Shown here: one piece after another, positions 26,471 to 36,373 of the stretch
Numbering within the stretch: position 1 is the first letter of the stretch
How the letters are laid out: each line of letters starts with the position of its first letter
Assembly (NCBI GenBank): GCA_963841695.1
Contig: CAWJDQ010000006.1
Coordinates: forward strand, 310,001-374,000
Direction of reading: 5' to 3'
Source: RYN-230 sp963841695
Lineage (GTDB): Bacteria; Actinomycetota; Actinomycetes; Streptosporangiales; Streptosporangiaceae
Length of the DNA: 64,000 nucleotides
Notes under the pieces: generated by a model
Told to the model about the DNA's origin: nothing
The model's input: the letters and a program-made list of their open reading frames with translations, nothing else
Databases searched by the model: none
Program-made: the position numbers and the translations under genes

Positions 26471-27224
26471 ATGCCCGATGACGACCGCAGCGCAGCACAG
26501 CATCAGCGGCAGGCCTCGTCCTTCGGCGCTGCCGCGGCCGCCTACGAGCGCGGGCGGCCGCCCTACCCGGCCGAAGCGATCGACTGGCTGCTGCCGGACG
26601 GCGCGTCGCGCGTGCTCGACCTGGGCGCCGGCACCGGCAAGCTGACCCGCCTGCTCCGCGACCGCGGCCTGGACGTCCTCGCGGTAGAGCCCTCCGCGGG
26701 CATGCGGGAGCAGCTGCGCCCGCGCCGTGCCGGATGTCCCCGTGCACGCCGGGTCGGCGGAGGAGATCCCGCTGGCCGACGGCAGCGTCGACGCGGTGCT
26801 CGTTGCCCAGGCCTGGCACTGGGTGGACCTCAGCCGGGCGGTACCGGAGGTGGCCCGCGTCCTCGTCCCGGGCGGGCGGCTCGGCCTGGTGTGGAACATC
26901 CGGGACGAGCGGGAGGACTGGGTGGCCGAGCTGGGCCGGATCCTGCACGACCCCGGCGAGCACCGCCGCCCGGACCGGGGGATCATCGGGCCTCCGTTCG
27001 GGCCGGTCGAGCGGCGTGACGTGGAGTGGAAGCACCGGCTCAGCCGGGACGAGCTGGTCGACCTGGCGGCCTCGCGCAGCTACGTGATCACCATGCCGGA
27101 GGAGCAGCGGGCCGCCGTGCTGGCCGGGGTACGGCGGCTGGCCGGTACTCAGGCCGCCCTGGGCGGATCGGACGAGCTGGTGCTGCCCTACGTGACCGAG
27201 TGCTACCGGGCCCAGCTGAGCTGA
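26471..27224 (+). CDS. SAM-dependent methyltransferase (Methyltransf_11), frameshifted near 26722
   Basis: Starts at ATG 26471. The first frame has SFGAAAAAYERGRPPYP, the usual N-terminus of this group, and motif I VLDLGAGTGKLTRLL with DVLAVEPS for the second strand. Near 26720 the frame changes to VPVHAGSAEEIPLADGSVDA and VLVAQAWHWVDLSRAV, then VPGGRLGLVWNIRDER, ending at TGA 27222-27224. The full protein is about 250 residues, normal for this family. Small molecule methylation is likely, with substrate unknown. Deleting one base near CTGCGCCCGCGC would join the frames, so I treat the break as an indel. Confidence 0.8.
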
Positions 27225-27290
27225 GCCAGCGCCGCGGGGCGGCCGGCGTGCCTGGGGCCGAGTGTCGGCAGCCCGGCATAGCGTGACCCT

Positions 27291-28016
27291 GTGATCATGC
27301 CCGACAGCAGGGTGCGGGACTGGCTGGCCGCCGCCAGGACGCGCGTCCGCCACCCCTGGACCCCCGGGATCCGGCGGCAGCCGCTCAGCACGCTGGACTT
27401 CGTCGTGGTCGACGTGGAGACCACGGGCTGGTCGCCAGACGCGGACAGCATCACCGAGATCGGCGCGGTCCGGCTGAGCGGCGGCCAGGTCCGCGCGGAG
27501 TTCGCCGCCCTGGTCAACCCGGGGCGGCCCATCCCGCCGGACATCGTCGCGCTGACCGGCATCACCGACGCCATGGTCGCCACCGCTCCCCCGGTCAGCG
27601 CGGTCCTGCCCGCGCTTCCTCGACTTCGCCCGCGGCGCCGTGCTCACCGCGCACAACGCGCCCTTCGACCTCGGCTTCCTCAGCGCGGCGTGCGGCCAGC
27701 ACCGGGCGGCGCTGGCCCGCGCCGGCCGGTCCTGGACACGGTCACGCTGGCCCGGCTGCTGCTCACCGAGGACGAGGTGCCGAACTGCAAGCTGGCCACG
27801 CTGGCTGAATTCTTCGGTGCGGCCGCCCTCCCGGACCACCGTGCGCTGGCCGACGCCCGGGCCACCGCCGCGGTGCTGGGGGCCCTGCTGGACCGGCTGC
27901 CCGCGGCCGGCGTGCGGACGCTCGCGCAGCTCGGCGCCGCAGAACGGGCGGCCGCGCGGCGGGCCGCTCCCCGGCTCGCCCCCGCCGCCGCGGAGGGTCC
28001 GCAGCCCGGCCGGTGA
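27291..28016 (+). CDS. DEDDh 3'-5' exonuclease (DnaQ/epsilon-like), internal segment out of frame
   Basis: The open frame starts at GTG 27291 (ATG 27297 is the alternative). Exo I is DFVVVDVETTGWSPD near residue 40 and Exo III is in DHRALADARATAAV near 185. Exo II, HNAPFDLGFLSAACG, is found in a different frame between about 27610 and 27725, so two indels cancel and the frame stays open although about 40 residues are wrong as read. All five acidic/His catalytic residues exist if the middle is corrected. It resembles stand-alone epsilon-like exonucleases of about 240 residues, which trim DNA or RNA 3' ends in repair. A Pro/Ala-rich tail follows. Confidence 0.82.
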   Translation: MIMPDSRVRDWLAAARTRVRHPWTPGIRRQPLSTLDFVVVDVETTGWSPDADSITEIGAVRLSGGQVRAEFAALVNPGRPIPPDIVALTGITDAMVATAPPVSAVLPALPRLRPRRRAHRAQRALRPRLPQRGVRPAPGGAGPRRPVLDTVTLARLLLTEDEVPNCKLATLAEFFGAAALPDHRALADARATAAVLGALLDRLPAAGVRTLAQLGAAERAAARRAAPRLAPAAAEGPQPGR

Positions 28017-28084
28017 GCAGCGGTACGCTACGCCGGGCAGGCCGCCGGAGACTGGCCAGGTGCGGGCCGTTAAGGAGGCGTCAG

Positions 28085-28370
28085 GTGATCACCGCGATCG
28101 TCCTGCTGAAGGCCGATGTGGCGCGGATCCCCGAGACGGCGGAGATCATCGCCCAGATCCCGCAGGTCACCGAGGTCTACTCGGTGACCGGGCGAGTTCG
28201 ACCTGGTGGCCCTGGTCCGGGTACGGGCGCACGAGGAGCTGGCCGACGTGATCCCGGGCCCGCTCAACCGGGTCGACGGCGTCACGCACACCGAGACGCA
28301 CATCGCGTTCCGCACGTATTCGCGGCACGACCTCGAGGCCGCGTTCGCGCTCGGCTACGAAGAGGGATAA
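28085..28370 (+). CDS. Stand-alone Lrp/AsnC ligand-binding (RAM) domain protein, frameshifted near 28190
   Basis: GTG 28085 follows AAGGAGG. The protein is about 94 residues with no helix-turn-helix: VITAIVLLKADVARIPETAE, EVYSVTG, then after a one-base shift EFDLVALVRVRAHEELADVI and VDGVTHTETHIAFRTYSRHD to TAA 28368-28370. This is the αβ-sandwich amino acid-binding domain of Lrp/AsnC regulators alone. Small proteins of this kind precede trpD and ctaE in many actinobacteria and may act as amino acid sensors. One extra G in CCGGGCGAGTTC accounts for the break. Confidence 0.85.
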
Positions 28371-28381
28371 GCCGTGTCAGC

Positions 28382-28401
28382 CCGGGGGCCCGAGCCCCCG
28401 G
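28382..28401 (+). terminator. Hairpin after the Lrp-like gene
   Basis: CCGGGGG and CCCCCGG form a 7-bp GC stem with a 6-nt loop, 12 bp after the stop codon. No U-tract follows. Confidence 0.5.
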
Positions 28402-28510
28402 ATCCCCCCGGACGTTCCCGCCCCGCGGGCACGTCAGTGTACTGCGGTTGCCGGGTGGGTCGCCGACTCGGAGGGAACCTGCCCGCGGCAGGCCCCGCCT
28501 CGCCGGCGGG

Positions 28511-29584
28511 CTAGCCGGAGCGGGCCAGCCGCTGGCTGGCCGCTACCCAGCGGTCCAGCACATTCGCGGCGGCCCCGGCGTCGAGGGCCGCGCTGGCCCG
28601 GGCGAACGCCTCGGTGAGGGCCTTGTCCAGCGCGTCAGCCCCGGGGATCCCGGCGGACGCCGCGAGCGCCGCGGCCGCGTTCAGCAGCACGGTGTCCCGC
28701 ACCGGGCCCGGTTCGCCGGCCAGCACCGCGCGGGCCACCGCCGCGTTGTGCTCGCGGTCGCCGCCCGCGCAGGTCCTCCGGCCGGGCCCGGCCAGCCCCA
28801 GCACGGCGGGGTCGAACACGGTCTGCGTCACCGCGCCGTCGTGCACCACCCAGACGGTGGAGGTGGTCGTGGGGGTCAGCTCGTCCAGCCCGTCGTCACC
28901 GTGGAAGACCAGCGCCGAGCAGCCGCGGCCGGCCAGCACCCCGGCGATGACCCCGCCCATCCGCGGGTCGGCGACGCCCACCGCCTGGGCCCCGGGGCGG
29001 GCCGGGTTGGCACACGGGGCCGAGGAAGTTGAACACCGTGGGCACGCCGAGCTCGCTGCGTGCGACCGACGCGTGCCGCAGGGCCGGATGATAGAGCGGC
29101 GCGAACAGGAATGCGATCCCGGATCTCCTCCGCCAGCTGCGCGCTGGCCGCCGGCGGACAGGTCGATCGACCACGCCCAGCGCCTCCAGCACGTCGGCGG
29201 CGCCGCAGGCGGACGAGGCGGCGCGGTTGCCGTGCTTGACCATCCGCGCGCCGGCCGCCGCCGCGACGATCGCGCCCATCGTGGAGATGTTCACCGTGTG
29301 CGCGCCGTCCCCGCCGGTGCCGACGAGGTCGACCAGTCGCCGGGCACGCTGATCGGGGTGGCCTTGTCGCAGCATCACCTGGGCCAGGCCGGCCAGCTCG
29401 GCGCGCGTCTCGCCCTTGATCCGCAGCGCCACGCCGAAACCGGCGACCTGGACCGGGCGTCGCGGCGCCCTCCATGATCTCGTTCATGGCCCAGGCAGCC
29501 TCGTCCGGGCTGAGCGTCTCGCCCCGGATCAGCGCGCCGATGAGCGGCCCGCCAGGACGGCGCCCGCGGCGCGGTCGGCTGCAT
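28511..29584 (-). CDS. trpD: Anthranilate phosphoribosyltransferase TrpD, with several frame breaks
   Basis: Reading from ATG 29584 (MQPTAPRAPSW), the pieces are LSPDEAAWAMNEIMEGAA, then VALRIKGETRAELAGLAQVM, then DLVGTGGDGAHTVNISTM (the PRPP-binding GTGGD loop) with KHGNRAASSACGAADVLEAL, then FLFAPLYHPALRHASVARSE and TVFNFLGPVCQPG, then GVADPRMGGVIAGVLAG to TAG at 28511. At least five frame changes separate them. One example: TCCAGGTCGCC needs one C removed to restore GQVAGFG. The enzyme joins anthranilate and PRPP, the second step of tryptophan synthesis. All motifs are intact, so decay is unlikely. No other trp gene is in the window. Confidence 0.87.
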
Positions 29585-29607
29585 CGCGGCCCTTTCCGGC
29601 CGGGCGC

Positions 29608-30012
29608 TCAGCCGCCGGCCTGGGCGGCCAGGTGCTCGGCACGCTGGCGCATCAGGCCGGCGAGGGCCGGAGCGAACGCCACCGGGTCGATCGGGTGGCT
29701 GGTCACGGCGTCCGCGCGCGACCAGGTGGCCAGCCAGCCGTCGTCCGCCCGGCCCGATCACCAGCAGCACCGGCGGGCAGTCGTGGATCTCGTCCTTGGC
29801 CTGGCGGCAGATGCCCATGCCGCCGGCGGCTGCGCCTCGCCGTCCAGCACCATGACGTCGGCGCCGCCCCGCGTCGAGCAGGCGGATCAGCGCCGGCTCG
29901 GTGGCTACCTCGATGATCTCGGCCTCGGGCACGTCGGGGGCCGGACGGCGCCCGATGGCAAGCTGCATCGGGCCCGCACGTCCGCATCATGGCTGTAAAC
30001 AACGACCTTCAT
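29608..30012 (-). CDS. Receiver-like (CheY-fold) small protein, frame breaks
   Basis: Starts at ATG 30012 (MKVVVYSHDADVRA). After shifts the pieces are QMQLAIGRRPAP, EIIEVATEPALIRLLDA, a segment with MVLDGEA (the Asp at the phosphoacceptor position), GGMGICRQAKDEIHDCPPVL and a C-terminal helix ending LAAQAGG at TGA 29608. The total is about 134 residues. It looks like a single receiver domain without output. A similar gene lies between trpD and ctaE in other actinomycetes. Whether it is phosphorylated is open, because the first acidic pair (SHDAD) is only partly conserved. At least three single-base breaks occur. Confidence 0.68.
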
Positions 30013-30081
30013 GGAACTGGATGGTACCGACACGGGGGGTCGGCGCGACGCTCGCCTACGGGTTGTCGTAATAATGACCTC

Positions 30082-30734
30082 GTGGCGACAGCATCCGTCA
30101 CCGAGAAGGTACCCACTCCCCGCCCGCCCACCGCGCGGCCGAACCTGGTCAGCGTGGGCACGATCGTCTGGCTGTCCTCGGAACTGATGTTCTTCGCGGC
30201 GCTGTTCGCGATGTACTTCACGATCCGCTCGGTGGACAAGGGCAAGGGCATTGCGCTGGCCGGGTGGCCCACCTCGACCTCACCCTGGGATCGATCAATA
30301 CCACCGTCCTGCTGCTGTCCAGCGTGACCTGCCAGCTCGGGCGTGTTCGCGGTGGAGCGCGGCCAGATCAGGCGGGCCGGGCCGGATCTGGCAGGTGTCC
30401 CGCTGGGGCCTGCGCGAGTGGTACGTGCTGACCTTCTTCATGGGCCTGTACTTCGTCTGCGGCCAGGGCTACGAGTACCTACGGCCTGATCCAGGACGGG
30501 CACTGACCCTGCAGTCCAGCGCCTACGGGTCGGTGTTCTTCATCCCCACCGGATTCCACGGGCTGCACGTGACCGGCGGCCTCATCGCGTTCCTGTTCGT
30601 GCTCGGCCGCACCTTCGCGGCCAAGACGCTTCACCCCCGAGCAGCAGGTCAGCGCGATCGTCGTCTCCTACTACTGGCACTTCGTCGATGTCGTGTGGAT
30701 CGGCCTGTTCACGACCATCTACCTGATCCACTGA
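30082..30734 (+). CDS. ctaE: Cytochrome c oxidase subunit III, frame breaks
   Basis: GTG 30082 gives VATASVTEKVPTP and then NLVSVGTIVWLSSELMFFAA, the first helix of actinobacterial subunit III. Later pieces are TTVLLLSSVTCQLG, RWGLREWYVLTFFMGLYFV, FIPTGFHGLHVTGGLIAFLF and SAIVVSYYWHFVDVVWIGLF, ending at TGA 30732-30734. Six or so breaks separate them. Several are visible as one extra or missing C or G (TGGCCCACC should be TGGCCCCAC; CTCGGGCGTG should be CTCGGCGTG; ACGCTTCACC should be ACGTTCACC). With seven predicted helices it belongs to the aa3 oxidase that docks on the bcc complex encoded just downstream. Confidence 0.9.
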
Positions 30735-30753
30735 CCGGAAGCCGAGGACAGCA

Positions 30754-31567
30754 GTGAGCTGGATCACCGCGCGGCGCAGGCACCCGGTCGCCGGCTATGC
30801 CGTGGTCCTGCTTGGGCTCATCGCGGTCGGCATGGTCTACGCGGCGTTACCGGCCAGGGCAGCCCGGCCTCGGCCTCCGCTCCCGCCGCCACGAGCGCAG
30901 CAGACCGCCCAGGGCGGCAGATTTCGTCGACAGAACTGCTCGAGCTGCCATGGCCTGGAGGCCCAGGGCACCAGCACTGGCGCCCAGCCTGATCGGGGTC
31001 GGGCGCGGCGGCGGTGGACTTCCAGGTCAGCACCGGCCGGATGCCCGCCAAGGAGCCGGGCGCGGAGATGCCGCGCAAGCCGCTGCCGTGCTCACTCCCG
31101 GCGCAGACCACGAAATCGCGGCGCGTACGTCGCGCTCGCTGGGCGGCGGCCCGGCCATCCCGTCCGCCGCGCAGGTGAGCACCCACGGGCGCGGACGTCG
31201 GCCTCGGCCAGGAACTGTTCACGCCGAACTGCGCCGCAGTGCCACAACTTCGTCGGCGCCGGGCGGCGCGCTGACCTACGGCAAGTACGCGCCCGCGCTC
31301 ACCCAGTCCACGCCAACCCAGATTTACGAGGCCATGCTGACCGGGCCGGAGGCCATGCCGGTGTTCGACGACGGCACGCTCACCCCGAGTGAGAAGCGCG
31401 ACATCATCGCCTACGTCACCGAGACGCGCTCGGAGCCCAACCCCGGCGGCTTCAGCCTGGGCCGCGTCGGGCCGGTCACCGAGGGGCTCGTTGGCTGGAT
31501 TGTCGGCATCGGCGCGCTGGTGCTGGCGGCCCTGTGGATCACGGCGAAGCGGCGGGAGCACGAATGA
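30754..31567 (+). CDS. qcrC: Cytochrome bc1 complex diheme cytochrome c subunit, frame breaks
   Basis: GTG 30754 begins an N-terminal membrane anchor (HPVAGYAVVLLGLIAVGMVY). Two CxxCH haem sites are found, CSSCHG near 30936 and CAQCHN near 31230 (the second interrupted by an extra base). A typical C-terminal half follows (YGKYAPALTQSTPTQIYEAM, GPEAMPVF) with a second membrane helix GLVGWIVGIGALVLAALWI before TGA 31565-31567. This is the fused dihaem cytochrome cc1 that replaces free cytochrome c in actinobacteria and passes electrons straight to the aa3 oxidase. The stop overlaps the qcrA ATG. Length after correction is about 270 residues. Confidence 0.9.
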
Positions 31568-32654
31568 GCAGGACAGAGTGAGACACCAGCAGATTCCACG
31601 ACTGGACGACCCGGAGGGCACCGGAGCCGAGGACCGGCGGGCGCCGCACCGGGTGATCGGGACCCCGTCGCCCGCGGAGGCGCGGACCCTGCTGGGCACC
31701 GCCCAGTCGGAGCGCCGGCGCGCCGCCCCGCGAACTGCCTGCCGACCCGGATGACCCGACGTAAGGCCAAGCGGGCCGAGAACGGTCGTCGCGGCCCTCT
31801 TCATCCTGTCCATGCTGGCCGGGCATCGGGTTCATCGCCGCCTACATCGGGCTGCCGGTGCACGCTCGGTGGACGCGGTGCTGCGGTCCAACCTGGCGCT
31901 GGGCATCTCCATGGCGGTGGCCTTCCTCGCGCTGGGCGTTCGGCGCGGTCATCTGGGTGCGGCGCCTGATGCCGGACGTGGAGCTCACCGAGGCAGCGGC
32001 AAGCCGCTGGCCTCGACCCGAGGAGGACCGGAAGGCGTTCGAGGAGACGTTCAGCGAGGGCGCGGAGGCCAGCCAGTTCGTCAAGCGGCCGCTCCTGCGC
32101 CGGACCCTGATCGCCGCGACGGTGCCGCTGGTGGTGGCGCCCATCGTGCTGCTGCGCGACATGGGCCCGCTGCCCGGCACCAGCCTGCGGCACACCGTGT
32201 GGCGCAAGGGGCTGCGGCTGGTGCATCAGCGACACCGACCGGCCGATCAAGCCGGCCGAGTTCGACTCGCCCGGCGGCATGATCACCGTGATCCCCGAGG
32301 GCTACCAGGACAACGACGACGCGCTGGCCAAGGCCGACGGCGATCCTCATCAAGTTCGCGCCGGGCGAGCTGCAGTCCCCACGTGCTGAACTGGACGGTG
32401 GACAACATCGTCGCCTACTCGAAGATCTGCACCCACGTCGGCTGCCCGGTGGCGCTGTACGAGCAGACCACGCACCACATCCTGTGCCCCTGCCACCAGT
32501 CCACGTTCGACGCTCCCCGGGCGCCCAGGTGATCTTCGGCCCGGCGCCCCGGCCGCTGCCGCAGCTGCCGATGGGCGTGGACTCCGAGGGGTACCTGGTC
32601 GCGCTACAGTGACTTCAAAGCCGGTCGGGCCGAGCTTTCTGGGAGCGGGGATGA
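31564..32654 (+). CDS. qcrA: Cytochrome bc1 complex Rieske iron-sulfur subunit, many frame breaks
   Basis: ATG 31564 overlaps the qcrC stop, but the frame closes after five codons unless one base is added before GTGAGACACC; GTG 31578 is the start as read. The pieces run RTLLGTAQSERRR, LALGISMAVAFLALG, FVKRPLLRRTLIAATVPLVV, LRDMGPLPGTSLRHTVWRKG, KICTHVGCPVALYEQ and HHILCPCHQSTFDA, ending with GYLVA and TGA 32652-32654 overlapping qcrB. CTHVGC and CPCHQS are the [2Fe-2S] ligand loops (two Cys, two His) with the bridging disulfide Cys. Three transmembrane helices precede them, as usual in actinobacteria. At least eight indels separate the pieces, the worst gene in the window. Confidence 0.88.
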
Positions 32655-34380
32655 GCAGCACCAACGAGGTCCAGTCGGCACCGCCGGCGAGGGCCCGGTC
32701 GAGAAGGTGCTCGAGGGCACCGGTCGTTCCTGGACGACCGGCTGCACGCCGCCAAGGGCGTCGCGCACCCTCCTGAAGAAGGTCTTCCCGGACCACTGGA
32801 CGTTCCTGCTCGGCGAGATCGCGCTCTACTCGTTCATCATCCTGCTGCTGACCGGCACGTTCCTGACCCTGTTCTTCAAGCCGAGCATGAGCACGTGATC
32901 TACCACGGCACCTACACCAGGCTCGATGGCGTGCGGATGAGCGAGGCGTACGCCTCGACGCTGCACATCAGCTTCGACGTGCGCGGCGGCCTGCTGATGC
33001 GGCAGATCCACCACTGGGCGGCGGACCTGTTCATGGCGGCGATCATGGCCCACATGATCCGGATCTTCTTCACCGGGGCGTACCGCAAGCCCCGCGAGGT
33101 CAACTGGCTGATCGGGATCGTGCTGTTCACGCTCGGCATGCTGGAGGGCCTGTTCGGCTACTCGCTGCCCGACGACCTGCTGTCCGGGGCCGGGCCTGCG
33201 GATCCTCGAAGGCGTGATCCTGTCCATCCCGATCGTCGGGACCTACCTGTCGTTCTTCCTGTTCGGCGGGCAGTTCCCCGGCACCGACATCATCCCGCGG
33301 CTGTACATCATCCACGTGCTGCTGATCCCCGGGCTGATCCTCGCCCTGATCACCGCGCACCTGTTCCTGATGTTCCACCAGAAGCACACCCAGATGCCGG
33401 GCAAGGGGCGGACCGACAAGAACGTCGTGGGCGCGCCGATGTACCCGTACTTCATGGCGAAGACCGGCGCGTTCTTCTTCTTCGTCTTCGGCGTGCTCGC
33501 GCTGCTGGCTCGCTCGCCCAGATCAACCCGATCTGGCTGTACGGCCCGTACAACGCCGGTGGCCATGTCGTCGGACTCGCAGCCCGACTTCTACATGGGC
33601 ATGCTCGAGGGCGCGCTGCGTATGTTCCCCAACTGGGCGTGGAACGTCTGCGGGCACACGTTCGCCTGGAACGTGCTCATCCCGGCCCTGGTGCCGCTGG
33701 GGCTGCTGTTCACCGGCGCGGCGCTGTGGCCGTTCCTCGAGCGCTGGATCACCGGGGACCAGCGCGGAGCACCACGTCAACGACCGGCCGCGCAACGCGG
33801 CCACCCGGACCGCCATCGGGGTCGCCGTCATCACCTTCTACGGCGTCATGTGGCTGGAGGGCGCGAACGACGTCATCGCCGACCACTTCAGACATCTCGC
33901 TGTACACCACCACGGAGATCGCCCGGTACGCGGTGTTCATCGGCCCGGTGATCGCCTACATCGTGACTAAGCGGATCTGCCTGGGCTTGCAGCGTAAGGA
34001 CGCCGCGGATGCTGGCGCACGGCTACGAGACCGGCATCATCTACCAGCTGCCGAACGGCGAGTACATCGAGGTGCACGCACCGCTGCCGGAGGACAAGCG
34101 CGCTGAGCTGGAGGCCAGGTTGACCAGCATGCCGCCGCTGGAGGCGGGCGCGGACGACGACAGCGGGGTGCCCAACCCGGTCACCCGGGGTCCGGTCGGC
34201 AAGCTGCGGCTGGCCCTCAACCGGGTGGTCACCGAGAGCATCCCGCTCCCGGTGGGCAACGGCCACGGGACCAACGGGCACGGCAGTAACGGGCACGGTG
34301 AGCCGGCCGCCGTCACCTCGGGTGAGGAAGGGAAGACCCTGCTCGGCCAGGACAGCCCGGAGGACCCCAGCGGCCACTGA
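32651..34380 (+). CDS. qcrB: Cytochrome bc1 complex cytochrome b subunit, frame breaks
   Basis: ATG 32651 overlaps the qcrA stop. The protein of about 560 residues includes HWTFLLGEIALYSFIILLLT, then HISFDVRGGLLMRQIHHWAA and MAAIMAHMIRIFFTGAYRKP (haem His ligands on helices B and D), LGMLEGLFGYSLPDDL, LYIIHVLLIPGLILALITAH, the Qo-site region and a soluble C-terminal extension with GHGTNGHGSNGHG. Breaks lie near 32735, 32895, 33195, 33510, 33565, 33765, 33890 and 34005, most of them one base. It oxidises menaquinol and passes electrons to the Rieske centre and haems. The last third (34010-34380) is unbroken. Confidence 0.9.
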
Positions 34381-34411
34381 GGAACTCGATACACCGGGAA
34401 CCGACGGTCGA

Positions 34412-34443
34412 GTCCCCGGGGCACGGTCTGGTGCCCCGGGGAC
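34412..34443 (+). terminator. Terminator of the ctaE-qcrCAB operon
   Basis: A perfect 13-bp stem, GTCCCCGGGGCAC with its complement around GGTCTG, lies 31 bp after the qcrB stop and is followed by TTTCC. It lies between convergent genes and may also serve the L,D-transpeptidase transcript. Confidence 0.8.
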
Positions 34444-34521
34444 TTTCCGTACCGGGAGCTCTCCCGTCCCGTCCCGCCCGGCCGGGGCCGGGGCCGGGGC
34501 CGGGGCTGTGCCCAGGAAGGA

Positions 34522-36150
34522 TCAGGCGGCCACGAGGTGGCTGCCGCCCGGGCCGGCCTGGACCGCGTCGCCGGTCGCACTGCCGGCCAGCAGCCTGCGC
34601 CAGCCGAGGAAGTAGATGGTCCAGCCGTCACCCCAGGTCCCGGCGACCGGGCTGCCCACCACGCTGATCGGGTCGCCCAGCACCGAATGGGCGTAGAACC
34701 AGGCCGCGTAGCTGGGGGCGACGTTGACGCAGCCGTGGCTCACGTTGGCGATCCCCTGCTCGCCCACGGACCAGGGGGCGCTGTGCACGTAGTCCCCGCT
34801 GAACGTGAACTGGACGGCGTCATAGACCAGCTCGTTGTAGTAGCCGGGCATCCCCGGGCCCACGCCGTAGCTGGCTGAGTTCATGTCCACCGGGTTGCCC
34901 ATGGCGAAGGACAGGTACCGGCCGTCCGGAGTGTCCATCCCCGGCCGTCCGGTGCTGACCGGCCAGTCACCCGCGAGCCTGCCGTTCCACCAGACCTTCA
35001 TGTGATGCGTGGCCGCGCTGGCCACCGCGATGAGCGAGTCACCGATCCGGAAGTGCTGGGTCAGGTCGGACCGTCCGTACCGGCCCGGCGCACCCTGCAG
35101 CCCGGCCAGGTGCGCGGTGAAGCTCACCCGGGTGTCCGCGGGCCAGTAGTGCCGGGGCCGGAACCACACGCTCTTGCTGTTCACCCAGTACCAGGCGCCG
35201 GTGACCGGCTTGCTGGACCAGATCTGCAGCGCGCGCTCGACCGCGGCCCGGTTGGTGATGGGCCGGCTGAAGTCGATCATGATGGGCATGCCCACGCCGA
35301 CCGTCTCGCCCGCGCCGAGAACCGTGGCGGCGGAGAACGTGCGGCGAGGCCGCAGCGTCCGGAACGTGCTGGTCATCACCGTGTGCTGGCCGCGGGCGTC
35401 GATGGCCGTCGCGGTGACCTGGTAGGTCTGCGACGGCGCCAGCGCCCAGCGGGTGCGCCAGCTGCGGGAGCCCGGGGCGTAGCTCCCGGCCAGGGAGCTC
35501 CCGCCCGTGGCCTGCCCGCCGTGGCCTGCGCCGCCGTGGCCTGCGCCGCCGTGGTCTGCGCCACTGCGCCCTGCCCGGCGACGGCGCGCGCGCTGACTCC
35601 GGTCAGCCTGCCGTTCCGGACCGCGACCCGGACGCCCAGGTCCGGCCGCAGGTCCACCGGGGCAGCTGCCCCCCGGGAGGCCCTGGAACGGCCGCTGGCC
35701 GCTGCGCCGCCAGTGTCCCGGCCCGCACTCCGGGGCGCCGCATCACGCGTTCCTGGGCCGCTCAGGCCCGCCACGATGGCGTCCCCGGCCCGGTGCTCAC
35801 CGGTGGGGTGCCGCTGTGCGGTGCCCAGCTGTGCGGTGCCCAGCTGTGCGGTGCTCAGCCGCGCCGCGCTCCCCGGCGGCCGCGGAACTGAAGGTCAGGT
35901 TGCCGCTGACGATGGTGACCCGCGCGGGCGATCCCTGCCCGCTCACGCCTCCCCCGGCGCACCCCGCGAGGACCAGCAGGCCGGCCGTGACGGTCCCGGC
36001 CCGGCCGAGACCGGCCCAGCCTGCCCCTACCCGGCCGGTCCCGGCCCCGGGTGCGCTGCAGTGCTTCGATCCGCAGTGCCCGCGCACGCGGAACCCCCGC
36101 GGTATATCCCCCGACACGATTTGACCCCCCTGGCGCCGTCCGGCCGCCAT
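34522..36150 (-). CDS. L,D-transpeptidase lipoprotein (YkuD family), frame breaks in the linker
   Basis: The C-terminal 290 residues (to 35379) are intact: RTFSAATVLGAGETVGVGMP, FSRPITNRAAVERAL and the catalytic block HSAPWSVGEQGIANVSHGCV, where Cys of SHGC attacks the tetrapeptide. Upstream, in other frames, lie a likely β-domain (VDLRPDLGVRVAVRNGRLTG, then YQVTATAIDARG), a low-complexity Ala/Thr/Gln stretch, and an N-terminal lipobox LLVLAGC near 35960. The start near 36150 (MAAGRRQGG) is uncertain. The gene order signal peptide, Ig-like domain, YkuD matches mycobacterial Ldt proteins, which make 3-3 peptidoglycan cross-links. The two breaks fall inside short DNA repeats near 35550 and 35800. 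Confidence 0.83.
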
Positions 36151-36289
36151 CAGGCTTCCACCCGGCCCAGCCGGATGCACAAGCCGTAATAGTTTCGTTA
36201 CGCTAAGTAGTTAGCGCAGGCCTGAGCATACGCCCAGCGAAACGGCTAGCGAGCCAGCGGAGAAAGTGTCGGCGGCACTGACATGATTA

Positions 36290-36322
36290 GGGGCTCGGTG
36301 CCGCTGGAACGGCGCCGAGCCC
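36290..36322 (-). terminator. Terminator of the ctaC-ctaD-ctaF operon
   Basis: GGGGCTCGGTGCC and GGCGCCGAGCCC form a long stem with one mismatch around an 8-nt loop. It lies 50 bp after the ctaF stop on the minus strand and before the L,D-transpeptidase start. Confidence 0.65.
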
Positions 36323-36373
36323 ATGATCATGATGGCGGCCCGCCGACCCGGGAGGCTGGCGGGATCAGCGGGG

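Noticed and set aside
26700..34010. True pseudogenisation of the cytochrome bcc and trpD genes
   Set aside because: All catalytic and cofactor motifs survive on both sides of each break, and breaks are single G/C changes; sequence error is the simpler reading.
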